Source: an uncultured Candidatus Melainabacteria bacterium (lineage in GTDB: Bacteria; Cyanobacteriota; Vampirovibrionia; Gastranaerophilales; Gastranaerophilaceae). Taken from it: 30,226 nucleotides of DNA. Position numbers and translations under genes: made by a program. Under the pieces are notes generated by a model, which did not search any database, was not told the DNA's origin, and was given only the letters and a program-made list of their open reading frames with translations. The stretch spans positions 1-30,226 of the forward strand of contig CAKVJE010000014.1 in assembly GCA_934754735.1 (NCBI GenBank). The letters run 5' to 3'. Shown here one piece after another: positions 1 to 8,705 of the stretch. The number at the start of each line of letters is the position of its first letter. The stretch's first letter is position 1.

Positions 1-708
1 TATTTTAAACGGATATTTCACTAACCTTTCTTCATGCTTTTTACCACCCCAAATTCCGCCTGCATTAACTCGATAAACAGCCATTGTCTCATTAATAAAA
101 TGAATTTTTCCTTGTTTTGCAAACAACAAATGTAAATACCAATCACCTGGGAGAATATTATCAGGTAAATTCTTTACAATGCTGTCGTTCCAACGGTATA
201 AAACTGAATTGGTTTGAATAAAATTACATTCTAATAAGTTTAAAAAATTAAATCCGCAATCAATCAGATTTTGAGTAGGAAAGGTTTCAGATTTTTGAGA
301 ATCATCTTCAAAAATCTTTTGTACTTTATGAAATGAAATTAAATATTCCGAATTTTTTTCCATAAAATCGACTTGTTTTTGCAATTTATATTCATCTGTC
401 CAATAATCATCCCCCTCACACATCGCAACATATTTACCTTGAACTCTAGGGAAATTAAATGTTTTTGAAATAGCAACTTCTTTGGAGTGCATATTTTCAG
501 ACTCAAAAAGAGGTTTAATAATATTAGGATATTTTTGCACATATTCTTTAATAATTTCATCACTACCATCATTAGAAGCATCATCATGAATAAGTATTTC
601 ATAATCAAAATTAGTTTTTTGCATTAAAAGACTATCTAAGCATTTTCGAATAAATTTAGAATGATTGTATGACAAACAACAAATTGAAACTAAAGTTTTT
701 CTTTTCAT
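1..708 (-). CDS. GT2 family glycosyltransferase, 3' end beyond the window
   Basis: I translated 236 codons without a stop from an ATG at 708 to the left edge, so the C-terminus is missing. The protein begins MKRKTLVSICCLSYNHSKFI, a GT-A opening (V-S-I-x-x-x-x-Y-N-H). It continues with an IHDDASNDGSDEII segment (about residues 40-53) and an EGDDYW acceptor/metal-binding motif at 98-103, all typical of family 2 glycosyltransferases that add sugars to glycan chains in the cytoplasm. No membrane segment is seen in the visible part. An AGAG-type ribosome site sits about 6 nt before the ATG. It shares the minus strand with the glycan genes up to 5592 but is separated from them by a radical-SAM remnant on the other strand. 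The donor and acceptor cannot be told. Confidence 0.9.
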   Translation of the reverse strand, partial: MKRKTLVSICCLSYNHSKFIRKCLDSLLMQKTNFDYEILIHDDASNDGSDEIIKEYVQKYPNIIKPLFESENMHSKEVAISKTFNFPRVQGKYVAMCEGDDYWTDEYKLQKQVDFMEKNSEYLISFHKVQKIFEDDSQKSETFPTQNLIDCGFNFLNLLECNFIQTNSVLYRWNDSIVKNLPDNILPGDWYLHLLFAKQGKIHFINETMAVYRVNAGGIWGGKKHEERLVKYPFKI

Positions 709-744
709 ATACACTCTCTAAAAAATTTGTAGTATTATTTTATC

Positions 745-1041
745 ATGAGCAATAAGAATACAACACAAGAAACTTATTTAAAACGTACAACTTTTAAAAT
801 TACATCAAAATGCACCTTAAAATGTAAACTATGTTTAGCATACATTCCTTACTATAAAAATCCAAAAGATTTATCATACGAAAATGCAAAAAAAATTCTT
901 GCAAGATTTTTTAGTTTAGTAGATAAAATTGGTACGTTTTCTATAACTGGCGGTGAACCGTTTATAAATAAAATATCCAAGATAAGGAAGAAAATAAGGT
1001 TGCATTATTGCTACTTTCATATTTTACCTCGACAATTTTAA
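745..1041 (+). pseudogene. Truncated radical-SAM protein (N-terminal remnant)
   Basis: The 98-residue frame holds only the start of a radical-SAM enzyme: the iron-sulfur motif C23-x3-C27-x2-C30 (CTLKCKLC) followed by ITGGEPF around residues 67-73, the SAM-binding GGE motif. After about residue 76 (nt 975) the sequence turns basic and unlike the family. It ends by running 18 nt into the 3' end of the pyruvyl transferase gene on the other strand. A complete enzyme needs about 200 more residues to close the barrel, so a functional product is very unlikely. No good ribosome site is seen before the ATG, and only 36 nt separate it from the divergent GT2 gene. Most likely a deletion removed the rest. 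Confidence 0.75.
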
Positions 1042-2289
1042 TAACATATCAAACATCATATGTACTTTTTTCTGAACTTCCGGAATTTTAATTTTTAAAA
1101 ACTCTCTATAAGCTTGTCTATTATTCCAACAATAATCAATCTTACTAATTATATCATTTTTCTTTTGAGGATAAGCTATATAATCTGTCGTACCAGATAT
1201 CGAATGAAAGCCTATTGTTTTATGCGAAATTGGTCCATGTCCGTACATCATAACAACTGTTGGGACACACTCAGAGACCCCGGCAACAGATGCATGTAAT
1301 CGACCTGTAACAAGCATCTCCAAATTTCTTATCATTGCCTTGGTTTGCCAAGGAGTGTAAGGTTTTGAAATTAAATGAACATTGTTAATATCTATTTTAT
1401 TACGTGTTTTTAAAACTCTATAAAGTTGTTCTGCTATATAATAATCTCTACCATTAATTAATTTAAAGTTTGGCGGAAGTTCAAAACCATTTGAATGCGA
1501 CATTAAAACAACTCTTTTATGCAAATGATTGACAATATATTCTACAGCCTCAGCAAAAATATAAAAGTCTTCATCAGGACGATTTTTCATATCATAAGGT
1601 CCTTGTAACATATTAAAACCACACAGAATAAAACCAATCGCCTTATCTCCGTTTATAACAATTTTTTCATCTTCTAATATTTGTTTAATATTTTCATCTT
1701 TTTCGGCTTCAAATAAAAACGAAGAACAAGCACCTGAAATAACATTAGAAGTATCTATTCCATATTCACGCTTCAATATTTTTTCGGATTCAGCTTCTCT
1801 ATTCAAAATTAAATCAAAATTTTCTAAAGTTTCTTTTGCTAATTGCAATGTTGCCTCAGAAAAAGGTCCTTCTCCAGACACAACAAGAGCTGTCTTTTTA
1901 CCTAACAACTGTGCAATTCTATCTTTAAGGACACCTACTTCAAATCTATCTTTACCGACTAAATCAGCATGCGTAGACGACCACAATTCACCGGATAAAT
2001 CCAATACAATATCACTTTTTAAAACTTCTTCGATAAATGGAGTTTTAGTTTTTAATACACCTGTATTTGCGTATTCTTTAGCAATTTCATATTCTTTTTT
2101 AGCAATACTCAAATCATCATCATTCCAAGCATAATATAAATTCATTGGTAAAACCGTAACATTTTCTGCGTTTTGAAATCGTTCAGTCATTTGCATTGTA
2201 GTAACAATTTCAGCATCTGGAAAAACTCTATGCAACTCTCGTATAAGTGGTTCTACTATATAATAATTACCGATATTCCCATTCTCCAT
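1024..2289 (-). CDS. Polysaccharide pyruvyl transferase family protein, 5' end disrupted
   Basis: The 421-residue frame carries polysaccharide pyruvyl transferase family signatures: a GNIGNYY opening, LDLSGELWSS near residue 97, an SGEGPF turn near 138 and TGRLHAS at 328-334, the conserved Arg-His motif of the family. Such enzymes transfer pyruvate from PEP to sugars of surface glycans, or act as related glycan-modifying enzymes. The open frame starts at an ATG only because an in-frame TAA lies 22 nt upstream. The natural start appears to be the ATG at 2334, with an AGGAG site at 2344-2348. The remaining protein lacks about 15 N-terminal residues, including the first beta strand, so activity is doubtful unless translation re-initiates or reads through. 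It lies 85 nt downstream of the GT4 gene in the same direction. Confidence 0.8.
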   Translation of the reverse strand: MENGNIGNYYIVEPLIRELHRVFPDAEIVTTMQMTERFQNAENVTVLPMNLYYAWNDDDLSIAKKEYEIAKEYANTGVLKTKTPFIEEVLKSDIVLDLSGELWSSTHADLVGKDRFEVGVLKDRIAQLLGKKTALVVSGEGPFSEATLQLAKETLENFDLILNREAESEKILKREYGIDTSNVISGACSSFLFEAEKDENIKQILEDEKIVINGDKAIGFILCGFNMLQGPYDMKNRPDEDFYIFAEAVEYIVNHLHKRVVLMSHSNGFELPPNFKLINGRDYYIAEQLYRVLKTRNKIDINNVHLISKPYTPWQTKAMIRNLEMLVTGRLHASVAGVSECVPTVVMMYGHGPISHKTIGFHSISGTTDYIAYPQKKNDIISKIDYCWNNRQAYREFLKIKIPEVQKKVHMMFDMLLKLSR

Positions 2290-2334
2290 TCTTCCCCAAT
2301 GAAGTGAACATTAACCAATAATAAAAATCCTCAT
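2290..2334 (-). pseudogene. Cut-off N-terminus of the pyruvyl transferase gene (nonsense codon at 2311-2313)
   Basis: Reading from the ATG at 2334 gives M-R-I-F-I-I-G, then TAA, then C-S-L-H-W-G-R, leading in frame into the M-E-N-G-N-I-G of the open frame at 2289. The hydrophobic strand followed by LHWGR and GNIGNYY is what I recall of this family's normal start, where the eighth residue is usually polar. A single C-to-T change (CAA to TAA) would explain it. AGGAG at 2344-2348, 9 nt from this ATG, supports 2334 as the original start. A sequencing error is the main alternative. Confidence 0.75.
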
Positions 2335-2374
2335 TTAATTTTTCTCCTGCCTATTAATATTTTCTAAAATATTT

Positions 2375-3649
2375 TTATTTAATTTTCGTCTTTTTATTAA
2401 TCTCATTCAACGTTGTATTGATAATATTCAAAATAGCTTCTCCTCTTTTTTTAGGTTCAACTAATTCAAAGAATTTTTTTTGCCCTTTTCGTCCGATTTC
2501 ATAACATTTGTCCATATTATTAATTAAATATTCCAATTTCTCGCAAATATCATTTAATTCGGGCTTTATAATTACAACATCCTCTCCATCTGTAAAATGA
2601 GTATTTGTTTTATATTCATCTGTATTTAATATAGTACATCCCCAAAAAATTGATGTACCATTTTGAGGAAAACCATCAAAACTTCCTTTATATAAAGCTG
2701 ATGGTCTATTAGGAGCAAGAAAAATATCAATCCCTAAATATACTTCTTTTATTTCTTTTGCACATAACACACCATAAAAGAAAATTTTATCTTTTATGCT
2801 CGTAATATCTATATCATTTTCATTAAAAGAACCAATAACATGAAATCTTAAATTAGGATATTTAGGAGCTAGTCTTTTTGCAGCTTCTATATATAAATCA
2901 TAACCTTTATCAAACCCTTTTGGTGAATGTTTAAATGCACAGAAGCAAATATCTATTGTTTTTTTATCTTTTGGATAATATATTTTTTGTCTTTTAGCAA
3001 CTTCTTCTTTTGTAAAAGGCGGATGAGCTCCATATAATTCTATAATATTTTCTTGTTTACATAAATTTTTTTCTAATAAATATCTTTTTGCGATTGATTC
3101 AGAAACGATAACTTTTTGAAAATAAGGAGATGCAAAAATTTCCCTTAACATCGCTTCGGAAGATTCATTATCTATACCAAAAAATCCTCCGGGAAATAAA
3201 ACAAATATAAATGGTAACTTATTTTTATTCAAATATGGTAATAATATGTACGTTTCAGCTAAAAAATAACAATAAACAAGCTTATTCCTCAAACTAAATG
3301 GTAAATACTCAATTTTTCTATTTTTATGTTTTGGATAATATTTAAAATACTTTTTGAAACTTCTTTTAAATTCAAAATATATCTTACCATATATATTAGT
3401 AAAAAAAGCTTTTTCTCCTGGTGCTGTCGGAAACATAGTATATGCAGTAGAATGTTTTATATTATCTAATAAAAAATTAATTTCAGTATTTCTAAAACCC
3501 AACGGTTTTTCTAATGGAAATTTACTATCAATAATTGCTAAATCATACTTCTGATTAAATTTTGTTTTAAAAAAATTTTTTATATAATACTTTAAATTTA
3601 CTTTTAGAAAAATCTCTAAATGCATTAACCGTAAAAAAAACTTTATCAT
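2375..3649 (-). CDS. GT4-like (group 1) glycosyltransferase
   Basis: A 424-residue protein with the layout of a GT-B glycosyltransferase. The N-half is divergent. The C-half has a Rossmann segment (DICFCAFKHSPKGFDKGYDL near 235-255, then YPNLRFHVIGSF), followed by DKIFFYGVL and a nucleotide-sugar site region (IDIFLAPNRPSALYKGSFDG, then PQNGTSIFWGC). It lacks a classic EAMACG motif, the FPQNGTSIFWG stretch occupying that place, so it is a divergent member. The protein is very basic and rich in Lys, Phe and Tyr; cytoplasmic or membrane-associated action on a lipid-linked glycan is likely. The ATG at 3649 follows an AGAGGG site. It sits between the DUF1796 gene (79 nt gap) and the damaged pyruvyl transferase gene. 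The sugar is unknown. Confidence 0.8.
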   Translation of the reverse strand: MIKFFLRLMHLEIFLKVNLKYYIKNFFKTKFNQKYDLAIIDSKFPLEKPLGFRNTEINFLLDNIKHSTAYTMFPTAPGEKAFFTNIYGKIYFEFKRSFKKYFKYYPKHKNRKIEYLPFSLRNKLVYCYFLAETYILLPYLNKNKLPFIFVLFPGGFFGIDNESSEAMLREIFASPYFQKVIVSESIAKRYLLEKNLCKQENIIELYGAHPPFTKEEVAKRQKIYYPKDKKTIDICFCAFKHSPKGFDKGYDLYIEAAKRLAPKYPNLRFHVIGSFNENDIDITSIKDKIFFYGVLCAKEIKEVYLGIDIFLAPNRPSALYKGSFDGFPQNGTSIFWGCTILNTDEYKTNTHFTDGEDVVIIKPELNDICEKLEYLINNMDKCYEIGRKGQKKFFELVEPKKRGEAILNIINTTLNEINKKTKIK

Positions 3650-3728
3650 TTATACCCTCTATTATTAAATAAATTTTTTACATTATAACATAATTATTAC
3701 TTATTATTCTTTTCAACGATAATAAAAA

Positions 3729-4484
3729 TCATATAAAATATATACTAAACAGAAACTTGAGTTTATTAACCAAAAGATGTGTATTTGTTCCATATTTATA
3801 TCTTATGTTATATATAGTTAAGACCTTAATCAAGTATTTATAATGGTTTTTATACCCATCCAAGTTAACTTTATATCTATTATAAGTAATTGCAAGCATT
3901 ATCTTTTTATTACGCGAATTTTCCAGCTTAATTTTATTAGGAAACATTTTATCACTAGATTTTACATATAGAATATTGAATATGGTGTGAGGATATATCT
4001 TTTCTAGCTCATTAATCATAGAATTAAAATCTTGAACAGAATATTTCTCTTTCTCATCTGACTCATCCAAAACAGGTCTCTCATAATAGACTAACAAAAC
4101 CTTTTTTGTTACATTTTTATCTAAAAATTCTAAAACTCTGTTTATACGTCTGTTATACTTTTCTCTTACTGTTGGATATTGGGTTTCAATACTACCTTTA
4201 TCTACGAAAAAATCATGATTAAAAAAAATATTTGTATAGTTATTTTTTACAACCATGTTATTATCATTTAAACTATCTATTTTTACGAATTCTAAGTCTT
4301 TCAATTCAAAATAACGTTCAAATCTATTCTTCAATATTTCCACTTTTGTTGCAAAATCAGCCTTTAATTGCCAATCAAAAGGATATGAACGATTTTGTAA
4401 ACCACAACTTCGCAAAGCGCTTGAACAATTACAAGCTTGTCCACAACTTAAAATTAAATCATACTCTTTTTTGGGTCTAAACAC
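3729..4484 (-). CDS. DUF1796 putative papain-like cysteine peptidase family protein
   Basis: A 251-residue protein whose N-terminus (YDLILSCGQACNC, then LRSCGLQNRSYPFDW) matches the hallmark of DUF1796: a Gly-x-x-Cys followed by about 17 residues and a PFDW motif. In that family the Cys (C18 here), a later His and an acidic residue are proposed as a papain-like catalytic set; function is unproven, and members commonly sit in surface-glycan loci. The start is GTG, with AAGGAG 7 nt upstream lying inside the end of the aminotransferase gene. The two genes overlap by 8 nt, which implies translational coupling. No signal peptide or membrane segment is seen. Confidence 0.8.
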   Translation of the reverse strand: MFRPKKEYDLILSCGQACNCSSALRSCGLQNRSYPFDWQLKADFATKVEILKNRFERYFELKDLEFVKIDSLNDNNMVVKNNYTNIFFNHDFFVDKGSIETQYPTVREKYNRRINRVLEFLDKNVTKKVLLVYYERPVLDESDEKEKYSVQDFNSMINELEKIYPHTIFNILYVKSSDKMFPNKIKLENSRNKKIMLAITYNRYKVNLDGYKNHYKYLIKVLTIYNIRYKYGTNTHLLVNKLKFLFSIYFI

Positions 4485-5592
4485 TCTTTATCTCCTTACA
4501 AACCCTGATTCTATAAGTTTTTTCCAATGAACCATAAAACGGCAAACACAAAACTCGATTTTTATATTCATTTGCAACCGGTAAATTTTCTGGATTTGAG
4601 GACGGTAAATCTTTATAAGGTAGATAATCTGAACAAAGAGGATAAAAATATTTGCGGGCATAAATACCGACAGTTCTTAATTTGTTATACAATTCATCAC
4701 GACTTAATTGATAATCATCTTCTATTACAATCGGATAATACTGATATGAATTTGTCGTGCCTGCCGGCATTTCAAGAATTCGAATACCACTAACGTTCTT
4801 TAATTCAGAATCATAAAACTCTTTCAAAACTCTACGTTTTTCTTGTTCATCGCGATATTGTTTCAAATTCAAAAGCCCTATCACAGCTTGAATTTCGTTC
4901 ATCTTACCATTTATACCAATATCTTCAACAACTTCTTCGCTTCTAATTCCAAAATTCCTCAAGTTATAAATTTTACGTTTCAATGCTTCATCTTTATAAC
5001 TTAAACAACCCCCTTCTATTGTATTAAAAAGTTTTGTTGCATGAAAAGAAAACATTGTTATATCACCGAAATTGCCAATACCTTCACCATTAATTTCTGT
5101 AGAAAAGACATGTGCTCCGTCATAAATAACTTTTAAACCATACTTGTCTGCAATCTTTTGTATTTTTTCAACTTGACACGGAAACCCATAAACATGCACA
5201 CCAAGAATCGCAGAAGTTTTTTCAGTAATATGTTTTTCAATTTCATCCGGATTTATACACATCGTATTCGGCTCTATATCACAAAAAACAGGACTTAGAC
5301 CATTCCAACTTATACAATGTGGCGTTGCTGCAAACGTAAATGGTGTAGTTATAACTTCGCTATCAAATGGCAAATCTAAAGCTTTTAATGCTGTTAAAAG
5401 TGCCATAGTTCCATTATTAAACAGAGAAACATTGGGAACTTTTAACTCTTCTCTTAATTTGTCCTCTAGCAGATTGTGCTTAGGGCCGGCATTCGTAACT
5501 TTTTGCGAAGCCCAAATTTCTTTCAATTCCTCGTTTACCGACTCTAAATCCGGTAGTAGTGGACGCGTAACATATATACTGTTATCTATCAA
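4477..5592 (-). CDS. DegT/DnrJ/EryC1/StrS family PLP-dependent sugar aminotransferase
   Basis: A 371-residue enzyme that should transfer an amino group to a nucleotide-linked keto-sugar, making amino-deoxy sugars for a surface glycan. Visible family features are the NGTMALLTAL helix (60-69) that holds PLP phosphate, TTPFTFAATP at 82-91, the D158-G-A-H cofactor contact, and the SFHATK motif whose K187 forms the Schiff base with PLP, followed by NTIEGG. Length fits the family. The start is TTG: AAGGAG lies 6 nt upstream and the next in-frame ATG would delete the cofactor site. It is the first gene of the minus-strand glycan operon, overlapping the next gene by 8 nt. The exact sugar cannot be assigned. 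Confidence 0.92.
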   Translation of the reverse strand: MIDNSIYVTRPLLPDLESVNEELKEIWASQKVTNAGPKHNLLEDKLREELKVPNVSLFNNGTMALLTALKALDLPFDSEVITTPFTFAATPHCISWNGLSPVFCDIEPNTMCINPDEIEKHITEKTSAILGVHVYGFPCQVEKIQKIADKYGLKVIYDGAHVFSTEINGEGIGNFGDITMFSFHATKLFNTIEGGCLSYKDEALKRKIYNLRNFGIRSEEVVEDIGINGKMNEIQAVIGLLNLKQYRDEQEKRRVLKEFYDSELKNVSGIRILEMPAGTTNSYQYYPIVIEDDYQLSRDELYNKLRTVGIYARKYFYPLCSDYLPYKDLPSSNPENLPVANEYKNRVLCLPFYGSLEKTYRIRVCKEIKSV

Positions 5593-5652
5593 ATAAAACT
5601 CCTTACTTGCTCTAAAGTTATTCTACAATAAATATTGAAAGTTTGGTAGGAC

Positions 5653-5681
5653 TTGTTGGTTAGTTTTTATTTTGATATAAT
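5653..5681 (+). promoter_or_regulatory. Sigma-70-type promoter for the histidine kinase gene
   Basis: TTGTTG at 5653-5658, a 17-nt spacer, and a perfect TATAAT at 5676-5681, about 41 nt before the kinase ATG. It lies in the divergent gap between the aminotransferase and kinase genes. Confidence 0.6.
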
Positions 5682-5722
5682 ATACTAAAAAGAATAAATT
5701 TCTATATCATTAAAAGGGATAT

Positions 5723-6973
5723 ATGGCTTTAATTACGTCCGATAAAATTTTAAAAATGATTCCTTCATTGTTTGAAACCGATTTAAACAATGAAAAGATG
5801 TTATTCAGAAAAATAGAAAAAATTCTGATTTTTGATGAAGCTTTTATCTATTATGCCAATCCTGACAGCTTACAACTCAAGCATACTTACAAAAAACACG
5901 CTAATTATGATATAAATTCTGTGTTTAAAATAAATACCGAACAGAAAAAATTTGTATTTTCTAAAGAAGGCAAAATTCTCGATGATACAAACGACTTAGT
6001 CAAAATCGTTGAACTTGCCGGCAATTCTCAAAAATCATATTTAGTCGCTAAAATATTTATCAAATCAACCGTTTTTGGCATTATATTATTGTCTAAACGT
6101 GAAAAAAATTTTTATAAACAAGAAGATTTAGACGCATTAAATGCAATCGCTTCTGTAATGTCATATTTGCTAAAAGATGCAGAACTTTCGAATGTATTTA
6201 AAATCCAATTAAAAGCCTTAAAAGATGGAATTGTCGAAAAAAACAACGCTTATAAAACAATAAAAGAGCAGAACGAAAAAATATTAGAAGCAGATAAAGT
6301 TAAAAATGAGTTTTTGGCAAACATTTCACACGAGCTTAGAACTCCGCTTAATTCAATTCTTGGATTTTCAGATATTCTTGGAACTCAATTGTACGGTAAT
6401 TTGAATTCCAAACAAGAAGAATATGTGAATGATATTAAAGTTTCAGCAACTCATCTTCTTGGCATGATAAATGAAGTTCTTGACATGTCAAAAATAGAAG
6501 CTAACGCGATGAAAATTGTAAAGAGTGCATTTTGGATTTCTCGCGCAGTAGACGAAGTTGCAAACATTTTATCTCCGCTTGCTCAAAAGAAAAATATAAT
6601 TTTAAAAAAGAATATGGATGCGGATTTTGAAGTATTTGCAGATTATCAAAAGATTCAACAAATTTTATACAATCTGGTGAGCAACGCAATAAAATACTCA
6701 CCTGAGAATGATGAAGTCGAAATCACAGTAAACGCTGATGACGAAAGCTTTAGAATTTTCGTTCACGATAACGGAATCGGAATTGATAAAAAATACCACG
6801 GAAAAATTTTCGCAAAATTTGTTCAGCTTGATAGTGCTTATACAAAAAAAGAAAGCTCAACAGGACTTGGCTTGACTATTACAAAAGAATTAGTAGAACT
6901 CCACGGTGGTAAAATTTCATTGATAAGCGAAGTTAACAATGGTTCAACATTTATCGTAGAAATTCCATTCTAA
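5723..6973 (+). CDS. Soluble GAF-domain sensor histidine kinase
   Basis: A 416-residue kinase with no membrane segment. Residues 1-150 resemble a GAF-type sensor, including the FGIILLSKRE strand near 118-127. A coiled helix at 155-195 leads into a HisKA domain with the H-box NISHELRTPLN, whose H203 should be autophosphorylated. The HATPase domain follows with all boxes present: N-box (ILYNLVSNAIKYSP), G1 (DNGIGID), F-box (IFAKFVQLD) and G2 (STGLGLTITKELVELHGG). No response regulator is adjacent, so it is an orphan kinase whose partner is encoded elsewhere. The start ATG follows an AAAGGGA site. It ends 19 nt from the convergent membrane GT2-like gene. The signal sensed is unknown. Confidence 0.93.
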   Translation: MALITSDKILKMIPSLFETDLNNEKMLFRKIEKILIFDEAFIYYANPDSLQLKHTYKKHANYDINSVFKINTEQKKFVFSKEGKILDDTNDLVKIVELAGNSQKSYLVAKIFIKSTVFGIILLSKREKNFYKQEDLDALNAIASVMSYLLKDAELSNVFKIQLKALKDGIVEKNNAYKTIKEQNEKILEADKVKNEFLANISHELRTPLNSILGFSDILGTQLYGNLNSKQEEYVNDIKVSATHLLGMINEVLDMSKIEANAMKIVKSAFWISRAVDEVANILSPLAQKKNIILKKNMDADFEVFADYQKIQQILYNLVSNAIKYSPENDEVEITVNADDESFRIFVHDNGIGIDKKYHGKIFAKFVQLDSAYTKKESSTGLGLTITKELVELHGGKISLISEVNNGSTFIVEIPF

Positions 6974-6992
6974 ATACAACGTTTGACAAACA

Positions 6993-8501
6993 TTAGAACA
7001 AATTAACTACATTTTGTTCTTCAAACTTAGGGCAAGTATTCCAAACAAGTGTCGGAATTATATCGCCATCTACGCGACCTTCAAATTGACACTTGCAACA
7101 TCCTTTAACCATGTTTGTAGAACCATCAATAAGCGGTTGAAAATATTTGCAACATTGGCAAATTTTTAATGATAAGCCATAATCGCTCAATTTCTCTGTC
7201 AATTCTCTAATCGCATCAACCATTCGCAAATGATTATTCTTTGTTGTATAAGTTTTGCCTTTGTTTATAAATTTAACCCTTGCTAAACCATCATCTGAAA
7301 TCAATTCCAATTGACATTGAAAATCACGTCTGCCATCTGTAACAATAATATTTGTAACCATTTTTTCGATATTATGTTTGCGACTTCTATTTTTAATAAA
7401 TCTTCTAGTTCCTCTGATTGGTGGGAAATTCTTGATTACATGCGCAATTGAATAAATCGGATATGCGAACAAATAAATATATTCTTTTGCGTAGATTTTT
7501 GCGTGTAATAAGCTTATACAAAACGCCAAAACTAATATTATTGAAGTTATTAGAATAGTTGAATATCCAACCCAGAATGGGAACGTGTAAGCATGACTCA
7601 ATAACACAGCATAAGCGAACAAACAGAATAAGAAATTTGGCTGAATAAGTGAACAAGCGTATTCTTGTGCCATAAAATTAGAGCAATGAGAAATGCTGCT
7701 TCTGAAAATATTGATACGTTTTGAAAGTGATGGGATTCTGTTGTCATAATTTTCAATTTCCGTATAAACTTTCAAATCGTCAATTGAAGCAACGGCAATT
7801 TTTTCTTGCGCAAGTTTAAGTGTGTAAATTACTTCCGCTGCTTTATCTTGAAAATCAAAAGATTCAATTCTATTTAAAACATCTTTTTTGATAACGAAAT
7901 TATCTGTATTAATTAAGTTTGTTAAACCCAAACGTGTTCTTGTTGCGTAAATAAATTTTGAAACATAACTTGAGTATGTTACTCTTACACAATCCCAGAA
8001 TTTTAAATCCTTGTATTCGCCAATATAATTTACAGTCGGCATAAATACATCATATTTGCTCAAATAATAATTAACGTTCGTTAAGAAATCAGAATCAACA
8101 TAATTTTTTGCATCAAGAAAAACGTATGCATCAAGGTTTTGAACTTCTGAAAGTTTTTCGGCCAGAATAGAGTACGCCTGACTCTTTCCTATTGGTTCTA
8201 AATTATTTATATTGATAATATTCACATCCAAATCCGTTTGAAGTGTAACATCAGAAAGACTTTCACACTTATCTAAAATCGCGTAGATTGTGTAACGTGA
8301 TTTTTGATAATTTTGATTTTTTAATTGCTTCAACAAATTTTCTAAAGTATCGACCTTACCTGAAGCGTAAACCACAACGCAAATATTTGAATCGCGGTTA
8401 GTGTATTTGTCTCTAACTTTCTTTGATGATTTCAAGCTTGCAAGAGCAAGGATAGTGTAAAAAATCGTGAATATTGTGATATAAATATATAAAACTGTCA
8501 T
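6993..8501 (-). CDS. Degenerate membrane GT2-like protein with Cys-rich C-terminal domain
   Basis: A 502-residue protein laid out like a processive GT2: an N-terminal membrane helix (about 4-22), a GT-A-like domain (40-275), a hydrophobic cluster of two or three helices (about 290-355), and a cytosolic tail. The expected catalytic motifs are poor. VVVYASGKV stands where the family has P-x-x-N-E, the metal site reads D130-A-K instead of DxD, and no QxxRW is found (only SKRINIF). The tail carries cysteines at 448, 450, 451, 468, 469, 471 and 490, a likely metal-binding unit. It may be a non-catalytic glycosyltransferase homologue. It stands alone, convergent with the histidine kinase gene. An ATG start at 8501 has only a modest ribosome site. 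Confidence 0.65.
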   Translation of the reverse strand: MTVLYIYITIFTIFYTILALASLKSSKKVRDKYTNRDSNICVVVYASGKVDTLENLLKQLKNQNYQKSRYTIYAILDKCESLSDVTLQTDLDVNIININNLEPIGKSQAYSILAEKLSEVQNLDAYVFLDAKNYVDSDFLTNVNYYLSKYDVFMPTVNYIGEYKDLKFWDCVRVTYSSYVSKFIYATRTRLGLTNLINTDNFVIKKDVLNRIESFDFQDKAAEVIYTLKLAQEKIAVASIDDLKVYTEIENYDNRIPSLSKRINIFRSSISHCSNFMAQEYACSLIQPNFLFCLFAYAVLLSHAYTFPFWVGYSTILITSIILVLAFCISLLHAKIYAKEYIYLFAYPIYSIAHVIKNFPPIRGTRRFIKNRSRKHNIEKMVTNIIVTDGRRDFQCQLELISDDGLARVKFINKGKTYTTKNNHLRMVDAIRELTEKLSDYGLSLKICQCCKYFQPLIDGSTNMVKGCCKCQFEGRVDGDIIPTLVWNTCPKFEEQNVVNLF

Positions 8502-8705
8502 AATAACCTCTACACAAAAGTTTACACTAAAAATAAGGTGAGTTCAATTGGTGGACAAAAAATTCATTGCAAATACACTCTTCACACTATACTTCCAAGC
8601 GTATAAGTAAAACTCAATAGCAAAGAAGTAATGCAAAAACTCTTATGTAAGGAGAGTGAATGAGCGTCCCTTGTTTGTGATAAATTTATTACATTATCAA
8701 AACAA
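8502..8705. other. Gene-poor intergenic stretch with one possible six-codon ORF
   Basis: No conserved gene is visible. On the plus strand an AAGGAG at 8649-8654 sits 5 nt before an ATG at 8660, opening a six-codon frame (MSVPCL, stop at 8678-8680). It could be a leader peptide, but nothing on this strand follows it before the terminator hairpin. Otherwise the stretch is AT-rich and unremarkable. Confidence 0.3.

Noticed and set aside
339..608. 89-aa minus-strand frame rich in Met and Leu
   Set aside because: It is an off-frame reading of the partial GT2 gene, whose own frame shows clear family motifs.
6995..7020. AGAACAAA/TTTGTTCT inverted repeat between the convergent kinase and GT2-like genes
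   Set aside because: AT-rich, 10-base loop, lies mostly inside the GT2-like coding end, no proper T run; too weak to call a terminator.
8660..8680. Six-codon ORF with a good AAGGAG site
   Set aside because: No downstream gene on that strand to regulate and too short to test by sequence; noted only in the intergenic entry.
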